NCBI GenBank assembly: GCA_021396245.1
Contig: WNYE01000054.1
Span: 1-64,000 of the forward strand
Source: Sporothrix humicola
Taxonomy: Eukaryota; Ascomycota; Sordariomycetes; Ophiostomatales; Ophiostomataceae
DNA length: 64,000 nt
Reading direction: 5' to 3'
Shown here piece after piece: positions 44,388 to 54,612 of the stretch; within the stretch, counting starts at the first letter, position 1, and every line of letters starts with the position of its first letter. Under the pieces are notes generated by a model. It did not search any database. It was not told where the DNA came from and saw nothing but the letters and a program-made list of their open reading frames with translations. Position numbers and translations under genes: made by a program.

Positions 44388-44981
44388 ATGCCAGAAGACC
44401 AGGACAAACCGCGGCAGCGTGCCCAGGAGCACGAGCGCATCGACCACACGTTTACCTATCCTCGCTTCGACTACAACACCCCCATCAAGTACCAACGTAG
44501 GTGTCTCTTTTAGAACACGCTGACAGAAAGCCTGCTAACCGGCGCAGCCTGCATAAAAGTCTCCCTCTTTTTTAACAAGCGGGCGGATGTCTCTCACGAC
44601 CATTTCTACAAACACTGGGCGACTGTCCACGCCGACCTGACGGCCGCCTCGGCGGCGTTCCGCAAGTACAACGTCCTGCGGTACACACAGCACCACTGCA
44701 CGCCCGAAATGAGAGCGCGGGTCCCGCAGCTCGGCGTCTCCATCATGGACTACGACGCCTGCACGACCATGTGGGTGCGCGACTGGGAGGACATGGTGGC
44801 CTTCCATGCGAGCGACGATTTCAAGCGCATGGCGGCCGACTGCGAGCATTTCCTGGCTTTTGAAGAAGTGCGGGCCATGGCGGGGCACGACGTGATTGTC
44901 GTCGGCGAGCCGATCCCGGGCGTGGACGGCGAGACGGGCGGTGTGCCAAGCAGCGAGACAGGACAGGGCTGGCGGTGTTGA
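44388..44981 (+). CDS. EthD-domain protein
   Basis: Exons are 44388..44496 and 44548..44981. The 51-nt intron has donor GTAGGT and a GCTAACC branch, and ends GCGCAG. The split Pro codon gives IKYQ-P-CIKVSLFFNKRADVS. The 180-aa product has a single ferredoxin-like EthD (dimeric alpha/beta barrel) domain: KVSLFFNKR, then DHFYKHWATVHADL, and DWEDMVAFHASDDFKRMAADCEHFL. Such proteins include small-molecule cyclases, dehydratases and accessory factors. The substrate cannot be inferred, as no biosynthetic partner lies nearby. Confidence 0.82.
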
Positions 44982-44996
44982 GAGAGGGGGAGATCC

Positions 44997-45013
44997 GGGG
45001 GGGGGGGGGGGGG
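44997..45013 (+). repeat. Homopolymer G17
   Basis: Seventeen consecutive G begin 16 bp after the EthD stop codon. Such runs can form G-quadruplexes and often vary in length between isolates. Confidence 0.85.
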
Positions 45014-48000
45014 TCGAAGAGGTTGATGTATTTCTCGGACCCTGTATTTATTTTGGTTAGTTCACTGTATGAAAATGTTGGATCAAGTTCGAAGCTGCAT
45101 CCTTGGTCGGATAGAATATCAGCAAGCTCGATAGTGATATCAGTTGCTTTATGACGTCAGATCTCGTGTAGTAGACACAAGTTGCTCTCCCTGTAGTGAA
45201 AATATGTCAAATATGTGCTCAGGCACTGTTGACATGTGCATCTGAATTGTCATGGACGCAGTTGTTGAAAGTGATAGAGAACTGTCGAGTTGTCATTTTT
45301 GTTGCACCTGACTTGTCACGCGCCATGATTTCTTTTTGCCTCCAATACGAGTTATGAGAAATTTACAATAAGCAAGAGCGCATGCTGTGCGACCAAGTGG
45401 CACGGATTGGCGACGAGTTGTTCATGCTGTGTTTCACCTTTGTCGGTAGAGCCGTGTTGATATTTTTGGTCGTTTTGGAGGCTTGGCCATTTTTGTCGCT
45501 GTCTGTGCTGGGGATCGCTAGAGATTGCGGGGCGGCGGTTGCTGCAGGGTTGGGGTGGGCAATAGTGGGTGAGAACTTAAGACAACCCACTGAAAGAAAC
45601 GACAGGGGAATAAGCGCTGGACGACGACGGCCAATCGATTGCAGACAGTCGACGACAGTCGCGACAAAGCGACGAGACGAGTCAAAAGACAGACAGAAAA
45701 AGGCGACAAACAGCCGCCGGGGCAAACAGACCGGCAACTAACGATTCCGTCTTTCGGTCTTTCAGTCTCTGTTCTGTTCAGTTGTTCACTGACTTTTTTT
45801 TCGCTGCCTGGAGGCCGCCGTTGCTGTCGCCGTTCCGCGCTTCTTTTCTTGATCGCATAGGCTAGACTTGCCCATATCCGTGTTAGCAAATGTCGTCGAA
45901 GCCAAGTATATGCATCTTACGAGAAAAAGACACAAAAATAGACGTTCTCGACTAGCCCGAGGCGGACGCACGTTGTTGCGCTGGACGGAGACACGATGCC
46001 GCTCCGGGTTGTGTGTTTACGTTGTTCTTGTGCTTGTGCGATGCGGTGTGATCCGGGTGGCGAGTGTGGTTGGACAAGAGACAGAGGGTGTTCACTTTTC
46101 CTTGATTTTTGACGGGTTTGTGGGTCTGTCGCGTGGACAAAAAGGCGAGCGACGACGAACGAGAGGCCTCGATTTCCTCAATAGGACCGTTTGAATGGAA
46201 TAATGGCTTGAATGGCGAGTCTGAGAGGCATGGAGCACGCTATGGACGGCCCGTTATTGGCCTGCCACTAGAACAGGGGCCTGTGGATTTAGTGCTTTCA
46301 GGACATTCGAGGCGTTGCCTTTTGTGAGTTGGTTGGCCGGGACAGGCCTAGTTTTTTTCGACCAACAGACAACTGTCACTGAAACCGCCACCATCGACGA
46401 GTGAAAGAGGGAAGCGACAAGGAAGGAGGATGGAAGAGAACAGGATCAGATCGAGAAGAAAGAGAAAAAGGACAAAAGAACGAGGAGGGAAGTGAAAGGA
46501 ACGAACAAAAGACTTGACAAAAAGAAGAACAAAAGAACAGAAACAAAGCAACCTTGGTCACGACCCTTGCTCTTCCACGCTTCACACCATTTCAACCTTA
46601 TTTTTGCAGGAAGGTGTGGTGTCCAATGCCTCTGCGACGATCGCATGTAGTATCTACCAGAAATGCATGCATTTTACTGCCTACCTTCCAGACGGCTCGT
46701 TCGAACCTCTCGTCTGAGAACGAGATCAAAGTTCGTGAACAGCGTCTATTCAAGCACTGCCACCATTGACTTGGTGGCGAGAAGAAGGAAAGCTGTGATG
46801 CTGGAGCTCAGATGTCCATCTATTGTCAACTCGCTTCTCGTCTCGCTTATTGCACTCCTCGTCATGACTTTCGATGCCCGGCCCTCCCAGCTCACTCACG
46901 ATGCCTCTTGCCGTTTGCCTCCTTCCATCAATAGCTGTGATATGACTGTACGCAGTCATAACATAAAAGAAGGCATAAAAGAGGCTCAAAGAGCTCAAAG
47001 CGACAACGGCAACCAAAAATGGGGAATAGGATGCGTACCCACCCCATCGTTCCCGTTGTCTCGGTAGGCGCTGGCGAGGCCCTCAAAATAGATTTCCCCA
47101 GCGGAAGCCAAAAAAGGTAGCAAAACGAGCAAGGCCTCTGCGCACGCTGATTGGCTCCACCCACTTACATTGCTAGGCCTTGCCCAACAAAGGCCCCACA
47201 ATAAACTCCCATTGACCAAAAGAAGGTCAATGGTCAAAGGCCACAAAAGAGGCCCAGGGAACAAACAGAAGACAAAAAAGGAACAAAAAGGTCAAAGAAA
47301 GGCCTTTGAGTGTTATTGTCTTCTTTGAATAACGACCAAATCTCAAACGGTCAGGGTCCGCTTGCGGGATCGTCATTTTTAGAGTAAGCCTTTGCCGCCC
47401 AAACACTCCACACAGTGTAAACAGCCACTGTGGTCCAAACAATTGGAGCGCGCCCAGGGGCCGTGTAAGCCCGCCCACTCAAGCGCTTTATTGACTTTCT
47501 GACCCAACATGGCCAAACCTGCCCTACTTGTATAACACGACAACCCTCGTAGACTTTTTTCCTACTCGTTTGGTCTCGTCTTGTCTCTGTTTGCCCTGAT
47601 TGTTGCTTTTTCTCTTCCTCTTCCATTTCCTTCCTTTTCTGATCTTTTCCTCTCTTCTTTTCTTCTGATTTCTCGTCCCTTGACCTTCCTTCTTTCTTTC
47701 TTCGTTTCCTATTTCCTTTTCTTTTCTCTCCGACACAGTTTCGCCCCCCGTCATATACCTGGTTGTATACACTTTCTCATTCACGACCCCTTGTTCACTT
47801 GACCTTTCAACAAAAGTTTGCCTTCTTCATTGTCTGCTGGCCAGGTGATTCACTTTTTGAGGTCTTTCTCTTTCCCGTTGATACACTCTTCCTACGTTCC
47901 TCCTTTATTCTTATTGTCTTTGATAGACTCGCTTTCTGCCATTCTTCTTCTTTGATACATCTCTTTGACATAATTTATTCCACGCTTCTTTTCTTCTGCT

Positions 48001-48118
48001 CTATTTACATTTCTTCGACTTTACTTCCATTTGCCTTCCTTCTTTGATATCCTTACCATCGACGTTTATTCTTGGTTTGATACCACACCACCATTAATAT
48101 CTTGCGTGTTCTTTTTAC

Positions 48119-48177
48119 ATGCCCGCATCTTTGTTCGCTTGTTCACACATATGAACAACCACCACGTCCACTCTTAG
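48119..48177 (+). other. Two overlapping short upstream frames before prm1
   Basis: A frame of 11 codons (48119-48154) ends at a TGA overlapping the ATG of a second 8-codon frame (48151-48177), as ATGA. They lie 240-300 bp before the prm1 ATG. They act as upstream ORFs only if the transcript starts before them, which the sequence does not show. Confidence 0.3.
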
Positions 48178-48418
48178 ACGACATTCCACGAGCATTCTTA
48201 ATACCCTGACGGTCCGGCACAGTCATCTTCGTTCTTCCTGTTTTCTCTTTTTGATTTCTTTTCCTCACCAAGCACGACGATTCTCACGAACATCCACACG
48301 AACATTACGATATTGATATCGACTTACAACAAGAACACCTGGGACCACTCCCGCCTATCCTCCCCTTCTCTCTTTCTCTCTCCCTCTTCCCACTTACACC
48401 CGTTTCCCCCCTCTCGAC

Positions 48419-50743
48419 ATGGGAATTTTCAAGGACAAGTCGGGCGTCTCGGACGTCCCGCAGTCTCTGACCTACAACACATATGAGATGCAAAATCCAC
48501 GAAACGCTGGCTTCCCTCCCCCGAGCGGCCCGCCGCCGCAGTACGATACAACCGGCAGTGCCACGCCATACCTGGGCTTGAGGGCCCGCCTGTCCCAAGT
48601 CTGGCTCAACCGATGGACCATCCTGCTGCTGCTGATCCTCGTCCGCGTCCTGATCCTGGTCGCCGGGCTGCACGACAACATTGGCGACGCGCAGAGCCAG
48701 GCGCTGTCGGCGTGCACCAAGGTGGAGGACATTGGCAGCGCCATGGCGTCGATGCCGCATTATCTGAGCGTGGGCGTCAACGACATGGCGGCGACGGGTA
48801 TTTCCAAGACGGTGCAGGGCATGGTGGAGCTGCTGGGCATGATCTTGACGGGCGTGGAGCAGCTGATTATCTTTGTGATCAACTTTTATATTGGCACATA
48901 CGTCTGTCTGTCGTCGGCGCTGATCCACGGCGGTTTGGATGTCGGCATTGGCGCGGCCGACGAGGTCACCAAGTTTATGAACAACATTATCGACGACGCG
49001 ACCTCGGCGATCGAGGACGAGGTCAAGAGCGTGCAGAACACGATCAACTCGGTCTTTGATAAGATCAAGTCGGCCGCGAGCCTCTTTGGCGGGGACCTGA
49101 ACCCGCCGACGATCGACTTTACGTCGTCGCTCGACAAGCTGTCCAACATCCAGGTCGACGACACGAGCTTTGTCCAGACCCTCAAGTCGCTCAACACGAC
49201 GATACCGACGTACGACGAGGCCGAGACGTTTGCCAAGAATGCCATCTCGATCCCCTTCAAGGCCGTCAAGACGGTGCTCAACAACACCTATGGCGCCTAC
49301 ACGTTCAACACGGACGTGTTCCCCGTCGCCAAAAAGACGCCGTTGACTTTCTGCTCTGGTAACGACAAGATCAGCAGCTTCTTCGAGTCGCTCTACAAGC
49401 TTGCCGACCGCGCCAAGATTGGCTTCATCGTCGTGCTGGTGCTGCTGGCCATTGCCGCCTGCGTGCCCATGACCTACTGGGAGATTCGCCGCTGGCGCAA
49501 CATGCGCTACCGCGCCAAGATGGTCCAGGACATGGGCGGTGTTGCTTCGGGCATGAGCGGAAATGCAAACGGCCGCGCCCTCGACCCCATGTACATTGTC
49601 TACATTGCCAACCGGCCCTACACCGCCCGCTTCGGCGCCTGGCTCGGCAGCTTCCGCTGTTTCCGCCGCAGCGAGAAGAGCGACCTGCTGGCCCGCTGGG
49701 CTTTCGCCTACGCCACCAGCTTCCCGGCGCTCTTTGTGCTGTCGCTCGCTCTGGCCGGCTTCCTCTCGTGCGCTTTCCAGGGCATCCTGCTCAGCGTCGT
49801 CCAGAAGGAGGCGCCCGCCCTCGCGTCCGAGGTCAACGACTTTGCCGACAATGTCGTCACCACGCTCGAGAATGTGTCGACCGACTGGGCCAACGACGCC
49901 AACGGCGTGCTCCTCAACTTCCAAAACGAGATCAACAACGACGTCCTGGGCTACGTCGTCAACGCCACCTCGGCCGTCAACCACACCCTGAACGTCTTTA
50001 CTGACGAGATTGCCGACGGCATCAACGCCGTCTTCAACGGCACCGTCCTCGACAACACCGTCCAGCAGATCGTCCGCTGTCTGATCGGCATCAAGATTGA
50101 GTCCATCGAGGAGGGCCTGACCTGGGTCCACGACCACGCCCACGTCACGCTCCCCCTGTTTCCGAATGACACGTTTTCCGTCGGCGCCAAAGAGTCCATC
50201 AGCAACGACAGCAGCCTGACCTCCTTCCTGTCCGACCCGGGCAGCGTCACCAGCGACGATATCACCGCCGCTGTCGACAAGGTCGTCACCTCGCTGCGCC
50301 ACGGCGTCATCCAGGAGGCGCTGATTTCGACTGCCCTGCTGCTCATCTACCTGCTCGTTGTTCTTATTGGCATTGTCTACGCCCTGATCGACGGCTGGAG
50401 CCCGCGCCGCAACCGCGGTGTCGGCGGTGGCGTGAACGGCTACTACTACCCCACCGCCGACGACATGGATGCCGGTAAGAAGGGCGGCGACAACACTACC
50501 GACTACGCTGCTGCTCCCGTCACCACGAGCCGTGAAGCCGAGCCATACTTCCCCCAGTTTGGCAACACTGCAGCAGTTAGTGCCGGTGCTGGTGCCGCCA
50601 CCTACTCTTCACGCAAGATTCCCGGCAGCAGCGGCTCTGGTTCTGGCTCTTCAAGTAGCGGCGGCCAGCGTGACGCCTCATATGAGAAGAACCACTGGCG
50701 GAACGACAGCTACAGAGATGACAATTATGGAGGCGCCCGCTAG
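48419..50743 (+). CDS. prm1: Plasma membrane fusion protein Prm1
   Basis: Multispanning protein needed for efficient plasma membrane merger during mating or hyphal fusion. The 774-aa intronless product begins with a Pro-rich cytosolic segment (PPPSGPPPQYD). Membrane segments are evident at about 66-84 (WTILLLLILVRVLILVAGL), 135-165, 335-355 (GFIVVLVLLAIAACVP), 440-460 and near 645-665 (STALLLIYLLVVLIGIVYAL). Two large extracellular loops between them have many NxS/T sites and conserved Cys (ALSACTKVEDIG, TFCSGNDK). The C-terminal tail is Gly/Ser/Tyr-rich and polar. The frame after the TAG stop stays open for 61 further codons (see findings). Membership is judged from topology, loop sequence and length. 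Confidence 0.92.
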   Translation: MGIFKDKSGVSDVPQSLTYNTYEMQNPRNAGFPPPSGPPPQYDTTGSATPYLGLRARLSQVWLNRWTILLLLILVRVLILVAGLHDNIGDAQSQALSACTKVEDIGSAMASMPHYLSVGVNDMAATGISKTVQGMVELLGMILTGVEQLIIFVINFYIGTYVCLSSALIHGGLDVGIGAADEVTKFMNNIIDDATSAIEDEVKSVQNTINSVFDKIKSAASLFGGDLNPPTIDFTSSLDKLSNIQVDDTSFVQTLKSLNTTIPTYDEAETFAKNAISIPFKAVKTVLNNTYGAYTFNTDVFPVAKKTPLTFCSGNDKISSFFESLYKLADRAKIGFIVVLVLLAIAACVPMTYWEIRRWRNMRYRAKMVQDMGGVASGMSGNANGRALDPMYIVYIANRPYTARFGAWLGSFRCFRRSEKSDLLARWAFAYATSFPALFVLSLALAGFLSCAFQGILLSVVQKEAPALASEVNDFADNVVTTLENVSTDWANDANGVLLNFQNEINNDVLGYVVNATSAVNHTLNVFTDEIADGINAVFNGTVLDNTVQQIVRCLIGIKIESIEEGLTWVHDHAHVTLPLFPNDTFSVGAKESISNDSSLTSFLSDPGSVTSDDITAAVDKVVTSLRHGVIQEALISTALLLIYLLVVLIGIVYALIDGWSPRRNRGVGGGVNGYYYPTADDMDAGKKGGDNTTDYAAAPVTTSREAEPYFPQFGNTAAVSAGAGAATYSSRKIPGSSGSGSGSSSSGGQRDASYEKNHWRNDSYRDDNYGGAR

Positions 50744-51429
50744 GACCGGCCGCCGCAATATGTCCCGCAAGACACTGCTTTTGAGCCACAAGTGCCGCCG
50801 CCGATACATTCTCACTCACATTCTCATTCAGCACGGCATGCACATCGACACGCACATCTCTATGTGCCACCACCATACGAGTACGAGTCTGAGTCGAGTG
50901 CATCACGAGAGCCAAGGCACTTGTGTTGATTTCTTTTTTTCTTCTTCCTTCCTTTCCTTTGTTTGTTTAGTATTTGTTACTCCATTTACTCTCCTTTTTG
51001 ATAATATTGTCATGGTAGACATGGATACCCGCACATGCATTTGACTAGGCCATTTTCTGTATCATTTAACTGTTTATTTCTTACCAATTTTATTTCCTTT
51101 GTACTTCAATGTCTGTCGGCGTTCCATGTTCACATGTTTTCCCCTTCTTTCTGGATACAGGCGTTGCAGGTCAACTTGAGGGTATAGCATATTCCATTTT
51201 CATAGCATAATTACAAGTTTCCTAACTCAAAGATACGACGTATATGCATGGCGACTAAAAGAGATGTTCCTAAACTGGGAAGCTTCAAGTGTGGATTTTC
51301 CCTTAGACTTTGTCCCCAACGAGAGGTAATATCTCGCTGCCCGTCATGTCCTCCGTTGGTTCTCGCCTTCGATGAATATATTGTGCATTCTCTCGACGCG
51401 CTGGATTGTGCCTCACCACCCCGAACTGC
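50744..51429. other. Intergenic between prm1 and NLR2
   Basis: The first 183 bp continue the prm1 frame after the stop codon. The remainder is T-rich 3' flank with no gene. Confidence 0.55.
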
Positions 51430-54400
51430 TTAGATTTGTGCGCTACGGAGCATATTTACTACTTCTTGGTCCCCAATTTCAGTGGCCAGTGACAATGCCT
51501 CTTGGTCGACGTGCGCACCGACATCAAGGAACAGCTGCACTACGTCCGGGTCTTTTGATTTAACAGACCAGTACAGATGTGAGAAGCCATGGCGGGTGCA
51601 TTTGTTGACACCTGGACATATCGCAAGCAGGACAAGCGCAGTTTCGAACCTACATCCGGAGTAGCCGGAGTCGAAAAAAAGTAAGCAGTTGTAGCTGGCA
51701 GGAGGCGGTGCCATGTCGATTATCATGCGCAACGTATCTGCTGCCAAGTTGTTGACGACCCAGGTCATTATTGCATGGCTATCCTCATACAGACTGCTTG
51801 TGTCCGCGCCGGAACCCAACACCATTTCGATTGTTGAATACCGGCGTGTAGAGATGGCATTGACGAGAAGGCTATCGCCGTTGTCGTCGACCATATTGAC
51901 ATCCACGCCGCCGTGGATCAGCTTGCGCAACATATCGTCGATTCCAAACTTTATGGACCACAATGCCAGTGAACGGCCCTGATTGTCTTCCAGATCAGAT
52001 TTCACGCTTCTGTCCAATAGTCGTTTCACTGTGGATGGGTCGTGGCCGTAGGTGTCCGCTGTCTGTCTCGACGACCCCTTGGCTCTGCTGTTGACAGGAT
52101 TGATCGCCGCGCCTAAATGGACAATGTCTGCAACAAGATTGCTGCCATAATAGATAGCCAACGATAGCGGTGTTGCACCCTTTCTGTCAGGAACCTCGAG
52201 GTCGGCACCGAGCTGGACAAGTATTTCTATAGCCTCCTTGGAGTCATTGTCGACAGCATGGTGTAGTGGCGTACAGCCGAATTTATCGACCATATTGAGC
52301 GGTGCACCGGCTTGGGCGAGAATCCTCAAAAAGTCATTTTTCTTTGTTTCAATGGCTACGAGCATCGGCGTCACACCATCAGCATCGGCCAATTGAACGT
52401 TTGCGCCGTGGTCAAGAAATAGTTGTACATAGTCGCCCATACCCTGAGAAATAGCACGGTGCAGCGGTGGCTGATATTGTTTGCAGACAACATTGACATC
52501 TGCACCAGCACTCAGTAACATGTGAAGGATGGCCTGGTATCTCCTTGTAGCTTTTTTCCGGGCTCCCTTTTGAAACGAGATGTCTTGTTTTCGGCGTCCT
52601 TGGGGAACATCATCTTCGGTCAGATATCGCTCGAGCCGGTTCCATACAAGAGACAGAGCTGTCTCCCCGTCGGCGCTTTTCTGATTTATGTCGACATCTT
52701 GACGATGGATAAAGGCCTCAACAATCCAGTCCAGTCCGCAGTGTGATGCCACCATGAGCTTAGAAAATGCGTTGGGAAACCGGAGCTCTGAACGAAGGAA
52801 GTAAAGGTTAAACCATATGGGTGTGTAGTTTGGCTCGGGTCCAACCGTGCACACAAGAGACATGGCTATGTCATGAATCTCCTTTGATTCTGTCTTTGAT
52901 GCGAAGTAGTGCTCGATCCAATTGGAGGAAGAATAATCTCGAAAAACATATTCTCTCGCATAAACTTCCTGCAGCGTCTCAATGGGCTTCATTTGGCGAC
53001 GATATACCAAATCACCATACTCAGAAAAGAGGTGCGAGGAAGGATTCGAATGAAAACCCGCACCTTGCAAATATTGCATGCAGATCCCACAAATGACACG
53101 ATGAGAATCAATTGGACGGAGGGAATGTTTCCGCATGAGTCGTGATGGTGTGGCATCAATTTCAGTTGACGTTCTCTGAACAAGGAACTCTCTAGCGGTT
53201 TGGTGAAGAAGATAAACATTATCGTCTATAACAGTCACGAGAAGACCGCACAATCCGCGGATGTACAGTCTGATTCTGGAATCGGGCACAAGCTGTACGT
53301 CCCCATAATTCTTGTCGTGCGGTCGAAGAGACAGAACAAGATTCATCTCCTTCACCGTCATTGGCCGTGGCGATGTTACAACAAAATGCAGAAGCAATTT
53401 TGCCTTGTCTTTGTCCGTACTTCTAGACAGCATGCTGTTGTACGCTGCGTCGACGCTGGGTGGGATGCTTGATGTGATCTTGGCCAAGTCCATCTTCTCG
53501 TCGAATTGGCTTCGTATCAAGTCTAGTGTCAAATAAACCCAGAGGTACGTCCTGTTTTTGAAACTCTTTAGGCCCCTCATGAGTGTTTGCTTTTCGGCGT
53601 CATCGAGATTGAGGCGACATTGGAGGTCGTCCACTTTGGCAGCGATAAAGAGGTCGATCTCAAGCTTTATCTTTCGGACCTCCTCTTCGTCCTCCCCAGT
53701 TAGGTGGATAAGAGACAATTCATCTCTTCGAAGGGCATTAAATCCTCTTCGTATTGGTTCTTCCGGACGGCTAGTAACAATAGCCTTGATCTTGAAGTTT
53801 GCCTGTGTCTGCCGTCGGGCCTGGTAGTATTCGCAAAGAGTGTCGATGAATAGAGATTGCTCATTGCTGTTACACTCATCCATGCCATCAAAGACGCACA
53901 CGATATTAGGGGGACCCGAGGAAGGTATGTCTTGTGACAGCACAGAAATAAACAAGTCCCAAATGTCGTACATAGAACCGAAATCATGTCCACTGCCATA
54001 CTCGTAGCGGTCGATAATGCTCTCAGAAAGAAAATTCGGCCTCTTGGTGAAAATTTGGTGAAGAATGCATTTTATGGCATTTGTTGCCGACTTCTGGCGC
54101 TCATCATCCTGTTTAAAGAAGAAATAGTATATGTCGGTAAAGTCGGCATGTTGTGGTAGGATGTGGTCAACCAGATGCCTTGCTAGGACGGACTTTCCAG
54201 ATCCAGGGTCCGCAGTGACCAAAAGAATGTTTTCTTCGCTGCCGTTGAGCCATTCCTTAAAGGTTTCATGCTCGAGGAACCACTTGCATGTCCCGGGGAC
54301 AGGGTTCGGGTTGCGATTTTTTCTCTCCTGATACGGGGTTGGCTGCAGAGATTTCATCATTGCAAGCCTCCTGAAATTCTGTATGTCATCCGGGGAGCCT

Positions 54401-54612
54401 GTTTGAAAACGCGTCAATATACTGCGTATATATGTGACATCAGGCAAAGTGAACGAATACCGGGCACAAGTCTTACTGAAAGTCATATTTTCCGCATTAT
54501 ACTGGTGTCCTGTTCCAGTGTTGAGCCGTTGATTCGCGCCATAGTTGTTGTTCTGATGTCCAGTTGATCCACTGGCGATGTTCTGTGTATGGCCTTCATT
54601 GTTGCCCAGCAT
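51430..54612 (-). CDS. NLR2: sigma-like amyloid motif, NACHT, ankyrin repeats
   Basis: Predicted STAND/NLR receptor, paralogous to NLR1. Preferred exons (minus) are 54612..54477 and 54398..51430, giving 1034 aa. The 78-nt intron (donor GTAAGA, acceptor AACAG) has no stop and keeps frame, so an unspliced 1060-aa form is also possible. The N-terminus (residues 8-45) is directly the N/Q/G-rich motif: NIASGSTGHQNNNYG, then NTGTGHQYNAENMTF. There is no SesA-like or other effector domain in front of it. NACHT: Walker A DPGSGKS (111-115 core), Walker B VCVFDGMDECNS. The C-terminal half carries at least eight ankyrin repeats (TPLHHAVDNDSKEAIEILVQ, GATPLSLAIYYGSNLVADIV). The upstream 300 bp on this strand encode nothing like a missing first exon. 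Confidence 0.88.
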   Translation of the reverse strand: MLGNNEGHTQNIASGSTGHQNNNYGANQRLNTGTGHQYNAENMTFSKTCARYSFTLPDVTYIRSILTRFQTGSPDDIQNFRRLAMMKSLQPTPYQERKNRNPNPVPGTCKWFLEHETFKEWLNGSEENILLVTADPGSGKSVLARHLVDHILPQHADFTDIYYFFFKQDDERQKSATNAIKCILHQIFTKRPNFLSESIIDRYEYGSGHDFGSMYDIWDLFISVLSQDIPSSGPPNIVCVFDGMDECNSNEQSLFIDTLCEYYQARRQTQANFKIKAIVTSRPEEPIRRGFNALRRDELSLIHLTGEDEEEVRKIKLEIDLFIAAKVDDLQCRLNLDDAEKQTLMRGLKSFKNRTYLWVYLTLDLIRSQFDEKMDLAKITSSIPPSVDAAYNSMLSRSTDKDKAKLLLHFVVTSPRPMTVKEMNLVLSLRPHDKNYGDVQLVPDSRIRLYIRGLCGLLVTVIDDNVYLLHQTAREFLVQRTSTEIDATPSRLMRKHSLRPIDSHRVICGICMQYLQGAGFHSNPSSHLFSEYGDLVYRRQMKPIETLQEVYAREYVFRDYSSSNWIEHYFASKTESKEIHDIAMSLVCTVGPEPNYTPIWFNLYFLRSELRFPNAFSKLMVASHCGLDWIVEAFIHRQDVDINQKSADGETALSLVWNRLERYLTEDDVPQGRRKQDISFQKGARKKATRRYQAILHMLLSAGADVNVVCKQYQPPLHRAISQGMGDYVQLFLDHGANVQLADADGVTPMLVAIETKKNDFLRILAQAGAPLNMVDKFGCTPLHHAVDNDSKEAIEILVQLGADLEVPDRKGATPLSLAIYYGSNLVADIVHLGAAINPVNSRAKGSSRQTADTYGHDPSTVKRLLDRSVKSDLEDNQGRSLALWSIKFGIDDMLRKLIHGGVDVNMVDDNGDSLLVNAISTRRYSTIEMVLGSGADTSSLYEDSHAIMTWVVNNLAADTLRMIIDMAPPPASYNCLLFFDSGYSGCRFETALVLLAICPGVNKCTRHGFSHLYWSVKSKDPDVVQLFLDVGAHVDQEALSLATEIGDQEVVNMLRSAQI
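54478..54591 (-). other. Sigma-like prion/amyloid motif of NLR2
   Basis: Encodes residues 8-45. It aligns with the second half of the NLR1 motif: IASGSTG(H/Y)QNNNYG, then Nx(G)xGxQ and YNA(E/Q)xM(T/N)F. Its end abuts the conserved phase-1 intron. Confidence 0.7.

Larger units (their letters stand above)
44982..48418. other. Gene-empty stretch, about 3.4 kb, ending in the Prm1 leader
   Basis: No supportable gene on either strand. A 17-nt G run lies at 44997-45013. From about 47560 to 48418 the plus strand is strongly pyrimidine-rich, and two short overlapping upstream frames occur at 48119-48177. A run of AAGGCC-rich sequence lies at 47080-47310. Confidence 0.6.

Noticed and set aside
45363..45741. 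Overlapping frames of about 120 codons on both strands
   Set aside because: Neither has a domain or a plausible signal peptide. Both lie in a repeat-poor gene-empty interval where frames of this length occur by chance.
48305..50302. A 665-codon open frame antisense to prm1
   Set aside because: It is a GC-rich codon-position shadow of prm1. Its composition is Val/Asp/Gly/Arg-rich with no domain, and the sense frame is a clear Prm1.
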